DNA from: Neoroseomonas lacus
GTDB lineage: Bacteria > Pseudomonadota > Alphaproteobacteria > Acetobacterales > Acetobacteraceae
Length of the DNA: 64,000 nucleotides
Direction of reading: 5' to 3'
Assembly: GCF_014644535.1 (NCBI RefSeq)
Contig: NZ_BMKW01000005.1
Coordinates: 186,001 to 250,000, forward strand
The notes under the pieces are model-generated. The model did no database searches. It was given only the letters and a program-made list of their open reading frames with translations, and was not told where the DNA came from. The number at the start of each line of letters is the position of its first letter. Positions within the stretch are counted from its first letter, which is position 1. This document shows positions 35,505 to 47,858 of the stretch, in pieces. Made by a program: the position numbers and the translations under genes.

Positions 35505-36863
35505 ATGCCTGAACCCCAAGGCGAGCCGCGGCGCCGCTTCGGCCTGCCGGCGACGCTCGGCGGGCGCACCGCCTTCTGGCTGATCCTCGCGCTGATGCTC
35601 GTGCAGGCCGCGGGCCTGACCATCCATGCGCTGGACCGGGTCGACCTGCAGCGTTTCATCCATGCGCGCGAGATCGCCGGCCGCAGCTTCGGCGCCTGGC
35701 GCACCGCCATGCTGGCGCCGCCCGACCGGCGCGAACAGATGCTCGCGGACCTCGCCTTGCCGGAGGGGCTGAGCGTCGACCTCGATGTGGAACCCTCAGT
35801 ACGCGCGGGCATGCCGCCGCCACCACCGGACCTGGTTCGCCTGTTCCGGCTGGACCTACTGGGTTCAGGCCCGCCCCGCCTGCGCCCGCGGGAAGTGCGG
35901 ATCGGGCCGGGTGGCCCTGGCGGTTATCAGGCCTCGCTGCGCCTGCCCGATGGGCTTTGGCTGAACATCAGCGTCCACATGCCACCGCCGCAGCCCTGGC
36001 ATTCGCCGACCTTCCTGATCGCCTTCGTGCTGATGACGGTGGCGGCGGTGCTGCTCATCCTTGGGGCGGTGGCGCGGCTGATGCGCCCGGTGCGCCTGCT
36101 CGCCGCGGCGGCCGACCGGCTCGGCCGGGACGTGAACGCGCCGCCGCTCGACGTGAAAGGCCCCTCGGAGGTCGCCATCGCGGCGCGCGCCTTCAACCAG
36201 ATGGCCGAGCGCATCCGGCGCTTCGTCGCCGACCGCACGCAGATGCTCGCCGCGATCGGGCATGACCTGCGCACGCCGATCACCCGGCTGCGGCTGCGCG
36301 CCGAATTTATGGATGACGACGAGCAGCGGCGAAAGATGCTCTCCGACCTCGATGAGATGGAGCAGATGATCGCCGCGACCCTCGCCTTCGCGCGCGATGA
36401 CGCGGCGGCCGAACCGGCCGCGGCTCTCGACCTCGCCGCACTTTGCCGCACGGTGGCGGATGAGGCGGCCGATGCGCGCCCCGAACTGGCCGAGGCGATC
36501 GAGTATGACGGCCCGGAACGCCTGACCGTGCGGGCCAGGCCGGTGGCGATGAAGCGCGCGGTGGCGAACCTCGTCAGCAACGCGCTGTCCTATGGCGGCG
36601 CGGCGCGGATCCGCCTGACACGCGACGAGACCGGCCTCGTGCGCATGGCGGTGGAGGATGACGGACCAGGCATTCCGGAGAGCGAGCTGGAGGCTGTCTT
36701 CACCCCCTTCCGCCGGCTGGAAAGCAGCCGCAACCGGGAGACCGGCGGCACCGGCCTCGGCCTGACCATCGCGCGCAACATCATGCGCGCCCATGGCGGG
36801 GATGTGGTGCTGCACAACCGGCCGAAGGGCGGCTTGAGCGCGGTGGCGAGCTTGCCGGGGTGA
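35505..36863 (+). CDS. EnvZ-like sensor histidine kinase
   Basis: A 452-residue inner-membrane sensor. It has two membrane spans at about 22-42 and 168-190, enclosing a short Pro-rich periplasmic domain of about 125 residues. A HAMP linker follows (191-243), then the dimerisation helix with phospho-accepting His253 in IGHDLRTPITRLRLRAEF. The ATPase domain has N-box NLVSNAL, G1 DDGPGIP and G2 GGTGLGLTIA. It is paired with the upstream response regulator. The periplasmic part carries a PPPPPD stretch and no recognisable ligand-binding domain, so the stimulus is unknown. Confidence 0.95.
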   Translation: MPEPQGEPRRRFGLPATLGGRTAFWLILALMLVQAAGLTIHALDRVDLQRFIHAREIAGRSFGAWRTAMLAPPDRREQMLADLALPEGLSVDLDVEPSVRAGMPPPPPDLVRLFRLDLLGSGPPRLRPREVRIGPGGPGGYQASLRLPDGLWLNISVHMPPPQPWHSPTFLIAFVLMTVAAVLLILGAVARLMRPVRLLAAAADRLGRDVNAPPLDVKGPSEVAIAARAFNQMAERIRRFVADRTQMLAAIGHDLRTPITRLRLRAEFMDDDEQRRKMLSDLDEMEQMIAATLAFARDDAAAEPAAALDLAALCRTVADEAADARPELAEAIEYDGPERLTVRARPVAMKRAVANLVSNALSYGGAARIRLTRDETGLVRMAVEDDGPGIPESELEAVFTPFRRLESSRNRETGGTGLGLTIARNIMRAHGGDVVLHNRPKGGLSAVASLPG

Positions 36864-36884
36864 TGCGGGTGCCGCCGCGCCGGC

Positions 36885-37337
36885 TCAACCGGCCGCCGCG
36901 TCCCGCGCCGCCGTGGCCAGCCGGTCTGCCCGTTCGTTCATCGGGTCCCCGGCATGGCCGCGCACCCATCTCCACTCCACCTGATGCGGCTTGGCCGCGG
37001 CAAGCAGGCGCTGCCACAGGTCGAGATTCTTCACCGGCTCCTTGGCCGAATTGCGCCAATTGGCGCGCACCCAGCCATGGATCCAGCGGCTGATGCCGTT
37101 CTTCACATATTCGCTGTCGGTATGCAGCGCGACCTGGCAGGGCTTCTTCAGTGTCTCCAGCGCCATGATCGCGGCGGTCAGCTCCATGCGGTTGTTGGTC
37201 GTCTCCGGCTCGCCGCCCGAGAGTTCCCGCTCATGCTCGCCGAAGCGCAGGATCGCCGCCCAGCCGCCCGGCCCCGGGTTCGGCTTGCAGCCGCCATCGG
37301 TCCAGATTTCGACCAGCGGACGCGGATCGGCGCTCAC
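36885..37337 (-). CDS. rnhA: Ribonuclease HI
   Basis: A 150-residue enzyme that cuts the RNA strand of RNA-DNA hybrids. The four catalytic carboxylates are visible: Asp14 in [12 protein letters not shown], Glu52 in NRMELTAA, Asp74 in LHTDSEYV and Asp138 in NERAD. The basic handle region ([17 protein letters not shown]) of the Escherichia coli type is present. Its start overlaps the homoserine kinase stop by four bases. The ispH-thrB-rnhA order is common in alphaproteobacteria. Confidence 0.96.
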   Translation of the reverse strand: MSADPRPLVEIWTDGGCKPNPGPGGWAAILRFGEHERELSGGEPETTNNRMELTAAIMALETLKKPCQVALHTDSEYVKNGISRWIHGWVRANWRNSAKEPVKNLDLWQRLLAAAKPHQVEWRWVRGHAGDPMNERADRLATAARDAAAG

Positions 37338-38314
37338 AGGCCGAGCGCCCCGGCGCTGTCGGCCTGCATGAAAAACCGCAGCTTGCGGAGGTATTCCAGC
37401 GGGTCCTTGCGTGTGACCAGCGCGCCGGGGGGCGTATGCGTCCAGTCATATAGCCGCGTCAGCAGGAAGCGCAGCGCCGCGCCGCGCGCCAACACCGGCA
37501 GGGCCGCGCGCTCCTCCGCCCCGATCGGCCGCACCGCGTCATAGGCCGACAGCAGCCCCCGCGCCTTGGTCACGTTGAAGCTGTAATCCGTCTCGAAGCA
37601 CCAGGCGTTCAGGCAGATCGCGATGTCATAGGCATAGAGGTCGGTGCAGGCGAAGTAATAGTCGATCAGCCCGGAGACGCGCGGCTTGCCGTCCTCGCCG
37701 GGCAGGAAGAACACATTGTCGGGGAACAGGTCGGCATGGATGTGCCCGCGTGGCATCGCCCCCGCCGCCGGCCAGGCCGCGAGGATGCTGGCCAGCGCCG
37801 CATCGAGTTCCGCCACCAGCCCCGGCTGCACCTCATCCCCGCGCGCCCGGCATCCCTCCAGCAACGGCCGCCAGCCGGCCGGCCCGAGGGCGTTGGGCCG
37901 CTCGATGGCGAAGCCTTCCCCGGCGCGATGCATCTGCGCCAGCGCACGGCCGAGCGGCGCGCAATGCTCGGGGCGCACCTTGCGTGGCCAGACGCCGGGC
38001 AGAAAGGTCACGATCGCCGCCGGCCGGCCCGCCAGGCTGCGCAGCGCCCGCCCGTCCCGCGCATGCACCGGCGTCGGGCAGGCGAGGCCACCGCGCGCCA
38101 TATGCTCCATCAGCCCGAGGAAATACGGCAGCTCCGCCGGATCGACGCGCTTCTCGTACAGGGTGAGAATGAAATCCCCCGCCTCGGTCTTCAGCGCGAA
38201 GTTGGAGTTCTCGACCCCCTCGGCGATGCCGCGGAAGGCGACCAGGCCGCCCAGTTCGTAGTCGGCGAGGAAGGCGCGCAGCGCCTCATCGGTCACTTCG
38301 GTATAGACGGCCAT
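37334..38314 (-). CDS. thrB: Homoserine kinase, aminoglycoside-phosphotransferase-fold type
   Basis: A 326-residue kinase that phosphorylates homoserine in threonine synthesis. It is the APH-fold version used by alphaproteobacteria, not the GHMP-fold enzyme of Escherichia coli. Supporting motifs are [12 protein letters not shown] near the N-terminus, the catalytic loop [13 protein letters not shown] and the metal-binding segment [17 protein letters not shown]. It begins one base inside the ispH stop (TGATG) and overlaps rnhA by four bases, so all three are translationally linked. Confidence 0.94.
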   Translation of the reverse strand: MAVYTEVTDEALRAFLADYELGGLVAFRGIAEGVENSNFALKTEAGDFILTLYEKRVDPAELPYFLGLMEHMARGGLACPTPVHARDGRALRSLAGRPAAIVTFLPGVWPRKVRPEHCAPLGRALAQMHRAGEGFAIERPNALGPAGWRPLLEGCRARGDEVQPGLVAELDAALASILAAWPAAGAMPRGHIHADLFPDNVFFLPGEDGKPRVSGLIDYYFACTDLYAYDIAICLNAWCFETDYSFNVTKARGLLSAYDAVRPIGAEERAALPVLARGAALRFLLTRLYDWTHTPPGALVTRKDPLEYLRKLRFFMQADSAGALGL

Positions 38315-39270
38315 CAGACGACGGCGCGCATTGGCGGCAGGCGGAAGATCACATCCTCCATGGCAATGGTCACTTCCTCGGTGGTCACGTTGAACCGCTC
38401 GCGCAGCCGGTCCACGACTTCCTGCACCAGCACTTCCGGGGCGGAGGCGCCGGCGGTAATGCCAATCGTGGCACAGCCATCGGCAAGGCTTGGGTCGAGC
38501 TCGGCACCGCGCTGGACCATCACCGCGCGCGGTGCGCCGGCGCGTTCGGCGACTTCGCGCAGCCGCACGGAATTGGACGAATTCGGCGCGCCCACCACCA
38601 CCACCAGCTCGCTGCGCACCGCCACTGCCTTCACCGCCGCCTGGCGATTGGTGGTGGCGTAGCAGATGTTCTCCTTCGCCGGGCCTTCGATGCCGGGGAA
38701 GCGCTCGCGCAGGATGCCGACGATTTCGGCGGTGTCGTCGACCGACAGGGTGGTCTGGGTGGTATAGGCGAGCGGCACCCCGGCCGGCGGCGCGATGGTG
38801 CGCGCGGCGGCGGCGTCCGGCACCAGCGTGGTCGCACCCTCGGGCAACTGGCCCATGGTGCCGATCACTTCTGGGTGCCCTTCATGGCCGATCAGCAGCA
38901 GATGGCGGTCCCGCGCGTGGTGGCGCTCGGCCTCGCGATGCACCTTGCTGACCAGCGGGCAGGTGGCGTCGAGGAAATACATCTGCCGGTTCCGCGCTTC
39001 GGCCGGCACGGATTTCGGCACGCCATGGGCGGAAAACACCACCGGCTGCCCATCATGGGGCACCTCGGTGAGCTCATCCACGAACACCGCGCCCTGACGT
39101 TCCAACCCTTCGACGACGAAGCGGTTGTGCACGATCTCATGGCGGACGTAGACCGGGGCGCCGTGGCGCTTCAGCGCCTCCTCGACAATCCGGATCGCAC
39201 GATCCACCCCGGCGCAGAAACCGCGCGGGCCGGCGAGCAGGACATGGAGGCGAGGCTTGTCGTCGGTCAT
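38314..39270 (-). CDS. ispH: 4-hydroxy-3-methylbut-2-enyl diphosphate reductase
   Basis: A 318-residue iron-sulphur enzyme giving isopentenyl and dimethylallyl diphosphate in the last step of the MEP isoprenoid pathway. The three cluster cysteines are Cys19 ([13 protein letters not shown]), Cys104 ([11 protein letters not shown]) and Cys203 ([11 protein letters not shown]). The active-site stretches EIVHN, FSAHGVP and [10 protein letters not shown] are intact. I start at ATG 39270 (MTDDKPRL); upstream in-frame codons run into the divergent lipoprotein gene. First gene of the ispH-thrB-rnhA operon. Confidence 0.96.
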   Translation of the reverse strand: MTDDKPRLHVLLAGPRGFCAGVDRAIRIVEEALKRHGAPVYVRHEIVHNRFVVEGLERQGAVFVDELTEVPHDGQPVVFSAHGVPKSVPAEARNRQMYFLDATCPLVSKVHREAERHHARDRHLLLIGHEGHPEVIGTMGQLPEGATTLVPDAAAARTIAPPAGVPLAYTTQTTLSVDDTAEIVGILRERFPGIEGPAKENICYATTNRQAAVKAVAVRSELVVVVGAPNSSNSVRLREVAERAGAPRAVMVQRGAELDPSLADGCATIGITAGASAPEVLVQEVVDRLRERFNVTTEEVTIAMEDVIFRLPPMRAVV

Positions 39271-39379
39271 GGGGTGGTGCGTTGGGTCCGGAAAGCGGGC
39301 AGGTTGCGGCCTGTCCTGGGCGGGCGGCACACTATAGATGGGGCGCTCGCGGTCAAAGGGGGCAGAAGGGGTGGGATTG

Positions 39380-39922
39380 ATGCGCTGCAATATGGCGATG
39401 GCTCTGGCGGCGGCGACGCTGCTCGGCGGCTGCGGGTTCAGCTCCGGATATTCGACCAGCCCGCCGGCCCCGTGCCCGCGCATCAGCATCCTGGCCGATG
39501 GGGCGGACCTGACGCGCTATCGTCCCGGCGCCGTGCACGACCTCGGGTCGATGACCTTCGATGCGCGGCTGATCGGCTTCCAGGCGCGCTGCGACTACAA
39601 TCGCGGGCGGACCGGGGTGGTCGTCTCGGTCGCCGGCATCTTCGATGTGGAACGTGGCCCGGCCGGCGGCGGCCAGCGCAGCACGAACGTGCCGTGGTTC
39701 ATTATCGTGACCGATGCCGGCGATGGCCAAGTCATCGACCGGCAGGATTTCACCACCCCTGTCGCCTTCGAAGGCAATGCCAGCCGGGTCCGGGTGCAGA
39801 GCCGCCCGGTCGCACTGAACTTCCCCGCCGAGGAACGGCTGGTGGAGAACCACAATATCCGCCTGTCCTTCCAGGTGACGCGCGAGGAACTGGACGCGAA
39901 TCGGCGCCGCGGGCCGCGGTGA
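39380..39922 (+). CDS. Small predicted lipoprotein of unknown function
   Basis: A 180-residue protein from ATG 39380 with a lipoprotein signal ([18 protein letters not shown], lipobox LGGC). The mature part looks like a compact all-beta domain: a [22 protein letters not shown] stretch split by short loops, then [15 protein letters not shown] and [16 protein letters not shown] do not recognise a named family. Its stop overlaps the start of the following secreted hydrolase gene (GTGA), so the two are co-expressed. It is divergent from ispH across 109 bases. Confidence 0.8.
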   Translation: MRCNMAMALAAATLLGGCGFSSGYSTSPPAPCPRISILADGADLTRYRPGAVHDLGSMTFDARLIGFQARCDYNRGRTGVVVSVAGIFDVERGPAGGGQRSTNVPWFIIVTDAGDGQVIDRQDFTTPVAFEGNASRVRVQSRPVALNFPAEERLVENHNIRLSFQVTREELDANRRRGPR

Positions 39923-40890
39923 GGGCGACGGGACTGCTCTGGGCCGCAGTCGCGGCACTCGGCCTGTGGCTTGGCGCGTCGGGCATGGCCGCCGCGCAAT
40001 CGACCTCGAGTGATGAGGAGTTCGACCCGCAGCGCGTCGTCGATGGCATCGAGACCGACCGGCGCGACTGCGCTGCCATGGCGGTGAGCCACACCGCGAT
40101 CTGGGTCGAGGGCGCCTGCCTGCGCTACTACGCGGCCGGTCTAGTGCTCGACGCGCCGAATCCGTTGGTCGCCGCCTGGCTGAACGGGGATGTGCTGGGG
40201 CCACACGGCAACGACGCCCGCCGCCGCCAGTCCGGCTTCGGCCCGGCGGCGGTGATCGAGCAGGAACGTGGCCTCGCCGCGCGCTTCGGCATCCCCTTCA
40301 TTTTCCTCGGGCGTCCCGGCACCTATGGCAGCGCCGGCAAGCACCACGCGCTGCGCGGCCGCCCGCGCGAGGCGGCATTGGTCGATGGCATGCTCGATGC
40401 GCTGAAGCAGCGCTACCGCATCGGCGCCTGGGCCCTGGGCGGGCATAGCGGCGGCGGCACGCTGGTGGCGGCGATGCTGGCGCGGCGGTCGGACCTGCGC
40501 TGCGCGGTGATCTCCTCCGGCGCCGCTTCCTACCGGGCCTATCTGGAGGCGCGCGGCCTGCTCGCCCCTGGCGCGCCGCTGACCCGGTTCGACCCTTACG
40601 AGGCGCTGGACCAGGTGCCGCACGACCCGGCGCGCCGCATCTTCGTCATCGGCGACCCGCGCGAGACCAACGTGCCCTTCTCCGGCCAGCGCCAGTATTA
40701 CGAGGGGCTGCGCCGGCGTGGCATCGCCGCGTGGCTGGTCCCGTTGGAACGGGCGACGGATTCGCGCCACCACGGGCTGGTGGATTTCGGCGAGACGGCC
40801 ACAGGCATGTGTGGCTCCGGCGCCTCGACCGAGGCGATCCTCGACACCCTCGCCACCATGCCGCCGCAGGGGCCGCGCCTGACCAACTGA
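39919..40890 (+). CDS. Secreted alpha/beta-hydrolase-fold protein
   Basis: A 323-residue protein, started at GTG 39919, which overlaps the lipoprotein stop as GTGA. A signal peptide ends near GMAAAQ. The nucleophile elbow is LGGHSGGGTLVAAML. A strand-loop with a possible acid follows (VIGDPRETNVPF), and a late histidine lies in DSRHHGLVDFG, giving a plausible Ser-Asp-His triad. This suggests a periplasmic esterase or peptidase-like hydrolase; the substrate cannot be told. It precedes the glycine riboswitch but is unlikely to be under its control, being upstream. Confidence 0.82.
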   Translation: MRATGLLWAAVAALGLWLGASGMAAAQSTSSDEEFDPQRVVDGIETDRRDCAAMAVSHTAIWVEGACLRYYAAGLVLDAPNPLVAAWLNGDVLGPHGNDARRRQSGFGPAAVIEQERGLAARFGIPFIFLGRPGTYGSAGKHHALRGRPREAALVDGMLDALKQRYRIGAWALGGHSGGGTLVAAMLARRSDLRCAVISSGAASYRAYLEARGLLAPGAPLTRFDPYEALDQVPHDPARRIFVIGDPRETNVPFSGQRQYYEGLRRRGIAAWLVPLERATDSRHHGLVDFGETATGMCGSGASTEAILDTLATMPPQGPRLTN

Positions 40891-40949
40891 ACGGATCGCC
40901 ACCGTTGCGCCGCGGCGGCCGATCTGTCAGGAAGGCGCACCCCGTAGAT

Positions 40950-41138
40950 CCCGCGCGGGAGAGTGAGGTGGCGACACCTCCGCCGAAGGCGCAACCGGCC
41001 CCCGGAAACGCTCAGGTACCGAGGGCCGCGTGGGGAAGGGGCCTCTGGAAAGCCCGAGGCGCAAGCCTTGGCACCGACGGAGTAAGGCGAGGCAAGCGCC
41101 CCCGCCGAATCTCTCAGGTCCAGTAGACAGAGGGGGGC
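40950..41138 (+). promoter_or_regulatory. Tandem glycine riboswitch (gcvT motif)
   Basis: Two glycine aptamers in series. Aptamer 1 shows GCGGGAGAGTG, CGCCGAAGGCGCAA and GGAAACGCTCAGGTACC, then the linker ending CGCGTGGGGAAGG. Aptamer 2 shows CTCTGGAAAGCCC, CACCGACGGAGTAAGGC, GCCGAATCTCTCAGGTCC and the typical closing AGACAGAGGGGG. This is the classic arrangement upstream of glycine cleavage genes, where glycine binding turns expression on. It lies 44 bases ahead of gcvT. Confidence 0.95.
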
Positions 41139-41181
41139 CACGGACTGAACCCCAGTCGCCGCGACAGCGGCGGGAGGCACC

Positions 41182-42294
41182 GTGGCCGATTCGTCGACCG
41201 AGACCCTGTTGGAAACGCCCCTGGCGTCGCTGCACCGTGAATTGGGTGGCCGCATGGTGCCCTTCGCGGGCTACATGATGCCCGTGCAGTACCCGGCCGG
41301 CATCCTGACCGAACACCTGCACACCCGCGCCGCCGCCGCGCTGTTCGACGTGTCCCATATGGGCCAGGCCGAATTGGTGGGGGAGGGCGCCGCCGCCGCG
41401 CTGGAACGCGTCACCCCGGCCGATGTGCAGATCCTCAAGCCCGGCCGCCAGAAATACGGCCTGCTGACCACCGATGATGGCGGCATCCTCGACGACTTCA
41501 TGGTGGCCAATCTCGGCGACCGGCTGTTCCTCGTGGTGAATGCCAGCCGCAAGCATGTCGACCTGCCGCGCATCGAATCGGCGCTGCCCGCCGGCGTGAC
41601 GCTCAAGCCGCTGCCCGACCGCGCGCTGATCGCGCTGCAGGGGCCGCAGGCGGTCGCGTCCATCGCGACGCTGGCGCCGGGCATCGCCGAATTGGCCTTC
41701 ATGGGCGTCGGGTCGTTCAACATCGCGGGTGTCGCCGCGCTGGTCTCGCGCAGCGGCTATACCGGAGAGGACGGCGTCGAAATCTCCGTCCCCGCCGAGC
41801 AGGCCGAGGGCTTCGCCCGCGCCTTGCTCGCGCTGCCCGGCGTGCAGCCCGCCGGCCTCGGCGCGCGCGATTCGCTGCGGCTGGAGGCGGGCCTCTGCCT
41901 CTACGGCAACGACATCGACGAGACGACCAGCGCCGTCGAGGCCGCGCTGACCTGGACCATCGGCAAGCGCCGTCGCACCGAATGGAACTTCCCCGGCGCC
42001 GAGCGGGTGCGCGAGGAACTCGCGAATGGCGCAAAGCGCCTGCGCGTCGGCATCAAGCCGGACGGCCGCCAGCCCGCCCGCGGCCACACGCCGATCCACG
42101 CTCCCGGTGGTGCCGTCATCGGCGAGATCACCTCCGGCGGCTTCGGCCCGTCCCTGGGTGGCCCGATGGCCATGGGCTACGTCGCGCGCGAATACGCCGC
42201 CGACGGCACCGCCCTTGAACTGATGGTGCGCGGCAAGGCCCTGCCGGCCGTCGTCGCACCCACCCCCTTCATCCCCCACCGCTACGCCCGCTGA
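41182..42294 (+). CDS. gcvT: Glycine cleavage system T protein (aminomethyltransferase)
   Basis: A 370-residue folate enzyme, started at GTG 41182 behind GGGAGG. It transfers the methylene group from the aminomethyl-lipoyl H protein to tetrahydrofolate and releases ammonia. Family features are the N-terminal MVPFAGYMMPVQY, FDVSHMGQ, the TGEDGVEI loop with the folate-contacting acidic residue, and LGARDSLRLEAGLCLYGND. It is the first gene after the riboswitch and precedes gcvH by 12 bases. Confidence 0.97.
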   Translation: MADSSTETLLETPLASLHRELGGRMVPFAGYMMPVQYPAGILTEHLHTRAAAALFDVSHMGQAELVGEGAAAALERVTPADVQILKPGRQKYGLLTTDDGGILDDFMVANLGDRLFLVVNASRKHVDLPRIESALPAGVTLKPLPDRALIALQGPQAVASIATLAPGIAELAFMGVGSFNIAGVAALVSRSGYTGEDGVEISVPAEQAEGFARALLALPGVQPAGLGARDSLRLEAGLCLYGNDIDETTSAVEAALTWTIGKRRRTEWNFPGAERVREELANGAKRLRVGIKPDGRQPARGHTPIHAPGGAVIGEITSGGFGPSLGGPMAMGYVAREYAADGTALELMVRGKALPAVVAPTPFIPHRYAR

Positions 42295-42306
42295 GGAACC
42301 GCTTCG

Positions 42307-42680
42307 ATGTCCGACACCAAATTCTCCAAGGACCATGAATGGGTGCGGCTCGAAGGTGGCATCGCCACCGTCGGCATCACCGACCATGCGCAGAACGCCC
42401 TCGGCGACGTCGTCTTCGTCGACCTGCCGGAGGTCGGCCGTGAGGTCGCCGCCGGCGAATCCATCGCCGTGGTCGAAAGCGTGAAGGCCGCGTCGGACGT
42501 CTATGCCCCGATCGCCGGCAAGATCGTCGAAGTGAACAGTGGCCTGAGCGACAACCCCGGCACCATCAACACCGCGCCGACCACCGATGGCTGGTTCTTC
42601 AAGATCGAGGCCGCCGATGTGGGCGAGATCGCCGCGCTGATGGATGAGGCAGCCTACGCGGCTTACGTGGACACGCTGGC

Positions 42681-42684
<4 letters not shown>
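42307..42684 (+). CDS. gcvH: Glycine cleavage system H protein
   Basis: A 125-residue lipoyl carrier that shuttles the aminomethyl group between the P and T proteins and passes electrons to the L protein. The lipoylated lysine is Lys60 in [14 protein letters not shown]. The C-terminal [16 protein letters not shown] helix is typical. Its stop overlaps the gcvP start as GTGA. Confidence 0.97.
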
Positions 42685-45577
<2,893 letters not shown>

Positions 45578-45581
<4 letters not shown>

Positions 45582-46141
45582 GCACGCTCAAGCACTGGCG
45601 TGTCACCGACAGCAAGATCGTGCTCGCGGATCGCTGGATCCGCGTGCGCGCCGACAGCTGCATCGCCCCCTCGGGGGATGTAGTCGACCCGTTCTACGTG
45701 CTGGAATACGCGGATTGGGTCCATGTCGTCGCGCTGACCGACGATGACCGGCTGGTGATGAACCGCCAATACCGCCATGGCGCGGGCGAGGTGCATCTCG
45801 AACTCCCCGGCGGCGTGATGGACGCCGCCGATGCCGGCGACCCCATCGTCGCCGGCCGGCGCGAATTCATGGAGGAGACCGGCCACGGCGCGCGCGAGTT
45901 CCGCCACGTCATCAGCCTGCGCCCCAACCCCGCGACGCATGCCAACCGGGTGCATACGGTGCTCGCCCTCGGCGCGCAGCCCGAAGGCACGCAGTGCTTC
46001 GATAATGGCGAGGAGATCGCCGTCGAACTCATCCCTGTCGCCGATGTGCTGCGCCTGATCCGCGAAGGCGAGGTGCAGCAATCGACGCATGTCGCCTCGA
46101 TGCTGCTGGCGCTGGCGGTCGCGGGTCGGGTGACGTTCTGA
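45578..46141 (+). CDS. NUDIX hydrolase in the glycine cleavage operon
   Basis: A 187-residue protein from ATG 45578, which shares ATGA with the gcvP stop. The NUDIX box is recognisable as [20 protein letters not shown] followed directly by MEETGHG. The REFMEETG metal-binding core is intact, but the usual glutamate five residues after the first glycine is aspartate and the spacing is slightly long. NUDIX enzymes cleave nucleoside diphosphates linked to another group; ADP-ribose or NADH-type substrates are typical for this size. Translational coupling to gcvP suggests that it also responds to glycine. Confidence 0.88.
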
Positions 46142-46152
46142 CGGCAATTGGC

Positions 46153-46168
46153 GGGGCCTTGCCCCTCC
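46153..46168 (+). terminator. GC-rich hairpin after the gcv-NUDIX operon
   Basis: GGGGC-CTT-GCCCC begins 12 bases after the NUDIX stop and continues TCCAGG. There is no T-run, so it is at best a weak terminator or an attenuating 3' end. The GCCCCTCCA half recurs at two other gene ends (50221 and 52149). The rest of the gap 46169-46349 holds nothing I recognise. Confidence 0.4.
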
Positions 46169-46349
46169 AGGCCACCTCGCCACGGTCATCCGTTGGCGCC
46201 GCGCGTCGCCATTGCGCAGCCCCGCATGTCAGTCGCCCGGCGTCGGCGACCTGGCGACGGTGCCGCCGAGGTCAGGTCAGGCGCCGCATTCTACGCCGAT
46301 GCCCGCACCGCGCTTGCCACGCGCACGCCCCCGCGCGCAGCATTCCCAC

Positions 46350-46676
46350 ATGTCCAGCTTCGTCTTCCCCGCCGCCGAGGCCGCCGCCACGCCGAATGAA
46401 CCCGGCCGCCTGTCGGCCCACATCCTCACCCGCGGCACCTTTGAAGCGCGTTACTACGCCCCACGCGGCACCGACCCGCAGGTCCCACATACGCGCGACG
46501 AGGCCTATGTCGTCATCAGCGGTCAGGGCACCTTCCTGTGCGACGGGCAGCGCGCGCCCTTCGCGCCCGGCGACATGCTCTGGGTCCCGGCCGGGGCCGA
46601 GCACCGCTTCGAGGCGTTCTCCGATGACCTCGCCGTCTGGGTGATCTTCTACGGCCCCGAAGGCGGCGAGAGCTGA
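46350..46676 (+). CDS. Cupin-domain protein
   Basis: A 108-residue single cupin barrel, started at ATG 46350; there is no clear ribosome-binding site and longer forms upstream have no cupin sequence. Motif 1 reads VPHTRDEAYVVISGQGTF and motif 2 PGDMLWVPAGAEHRFEAF, giving His, Glu and His metal ligands. Small cupins of this kind include dioxygenases, isomerases and pure binding proteins, so no reaction can be assigned. It precedes the TRAP binding-protein gene by 85 bases. Confidence 0.82.
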   Translation: MSSFVFPAAEAAATPNEPGRLSAHILTRGTFEARYYAPRGTDPQVPHTRDEAYVVISGQGTFLCDGQRAPFAPGDMLWVPAGAEHRFEAFSDDLAVWVIFYGPEGGES

Positions 46677-46761
46677 CATTCCCGCGCGTTGCGCATCCCG
46701 CCAGCCCCGGCCATTCTCCTCCCATTACAGGGCATAAGCCCGAAGGGGAGTGAGACCAAGA

Positions 46762-47853
46762 ATGGATCGTCGTCGTTTCGTTGCCGGTGGTGCCGCGGGT
46801 GCCGCCATCGCCGCTGTGGCTGCCCCGCATGTCGCCAATGCGCAGCCGCGTATCCGCTGGCGCTGCCCGGGCAGCTTTCCGAAGTCGCTCGATACGCTCT
46901 ACGGCACGCAGGAACACATCTGCCGCCGCGTCAGCGAAATCACCGATGGCGCCTTCCAGATCCAGCCCTTCGCGCCCGGTGAGATCGTCCCGGCGCTGCA
47001 GGTGCTCGACGCCGCCGGGTCGGGCTCGGTCGAGATGGGCTGGTCGGCGCCCTATTACTACACCGGCAAGGACCCCTCGCTGGCCTTCGGTTCCTGCGTG
47101 CCCTTCGGCCTGAACTCGCGCCAGCAATATGCCTGGTGGCACAATGGCGGCGGCTCCGAACTCATGGCCCCCGTCTTCGCCGACCAGGGCGTGGTCTGCC
47201 TGCTCGGCGGCAATACCGGGGCGCAGATGGGCGGCTGGTTTCGCAAGGAGATCAAGTCCGTCGAGGATCTGCGCGGCCTGAAGTTCCGCATCGCCGGCTA
47301 TGCCGGGGAGGTCTTCAACAAGCTCGGCGCCGTGTCGCAGCAGCTCGGCGGGTCGGACATCTACCCGGCCCTCGAACGCGGCGTGATCGACGGCGCCGAA
47401 TGGGTCGGCCCCTATGACGACGAGAAGCTCGGCTTCCAGCGCGTCGCGCAGTACTACTACTTCCCGGGCTGGTGGGAGCCTGGTCCCTCGATCGCCATGA
47501 TGGTCAACAAGGGCGCCTGGGAAGGCCTGCCGCCGCAATTCAAGGCGGCGCTCGAAACCGCCTGCGGCGACGGCTACGTGTTCATGACCGGCCGCTACGA
47601 TGCGCTGAACCCGCCCGCGCTGCGGCGGCTGATCGCCGGCGGCACCCAGCTTCGTCAATTCCCGCGCGACGTGCTCACTGCCTGCTACAATACCACGCAG
47701 GAACTCTATGCCGAGCTTGGCGGCCGCAACGCCCGGTTCAAGGAGATCCACGCGCAGTGGGACCGCTTCCGCCTCGACCAGCAGACCTGGTTCCGAGTCG
47801 TCGAGGACAGCTTCGCCAACTCGCTGGCGCAGATCCAGGCGCGGGCGCGCTGA
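46762..47853 (+). CDS. TRAP transporter solute-binding protein (DctP family)
   Basis: A 363-residue periplasmic binding protein with a twin-arginine-like signal (MDRRRFVAGGAAGAAIAAVA, cleaved after ANA). A GTG four codons earlier is the other possible start. DctP features include the SIYGTQEH-like opening, the KSVEDLRGLKFRIAG segment with the arginine that binds ligand carboxylate, and a late ERGVIDGAEWVGPYDD. The proteins of this subgroup (GGWFRKEI, FPGWWEPG) bind 2-oxo or aromatic acids in known cases. No DctQ or DctM membrane genes follow. Confidence 0.92.
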   Translation: MDRRRFVAGGAAGAAIAAVAAPHVANAQPRIRWRCPGSFPKSLDTLYGTQEHICRRVSEITDGAFQIQPFAPGEIVPALQVLDAAGSGSVEMGWSAPYYYTGKDPSLAFGSCVPFGLNSRQQYAWWHNGGGSELMAPVFADQGVVCLLGGNTGAQMGGWFRKEIKSVEDLRGLKFRIAGYAGEVFNKLGAVSQQLGGSDIYPALERGVIDGAEWVGPYDDEKLGFQRVAQYYYFPGWWEPGPSIAMMVNKGAWEGLPPQFKAALETACGDGYVFMTGRYDALNPPALRRLIAGGTQLRQFPRDVLTACYNTTQELYAELGGRNARFKEIHAQWDRFRLDQQTWFRVVEDSFANSLAQIQARAR

Positions 47854-47858
47854 CGGGC

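Noticed and set aside
38875..39918. A long N-terminal extension of the secreted hydrolase frame
   Set aside because: It runs antisense through ispH and out of frame through the lipoprotein gene. The GTG at 39919 gives a signal peptide directly and overlaps the previous stop as GTGA.
46159..46349. Small open frames between the NUDIX and cupin genes
   Set aside because: Arg/Pro-rich composition, no ribosome-binding site, no recognisable domain; they look like chance frames in GC-rich spacer.
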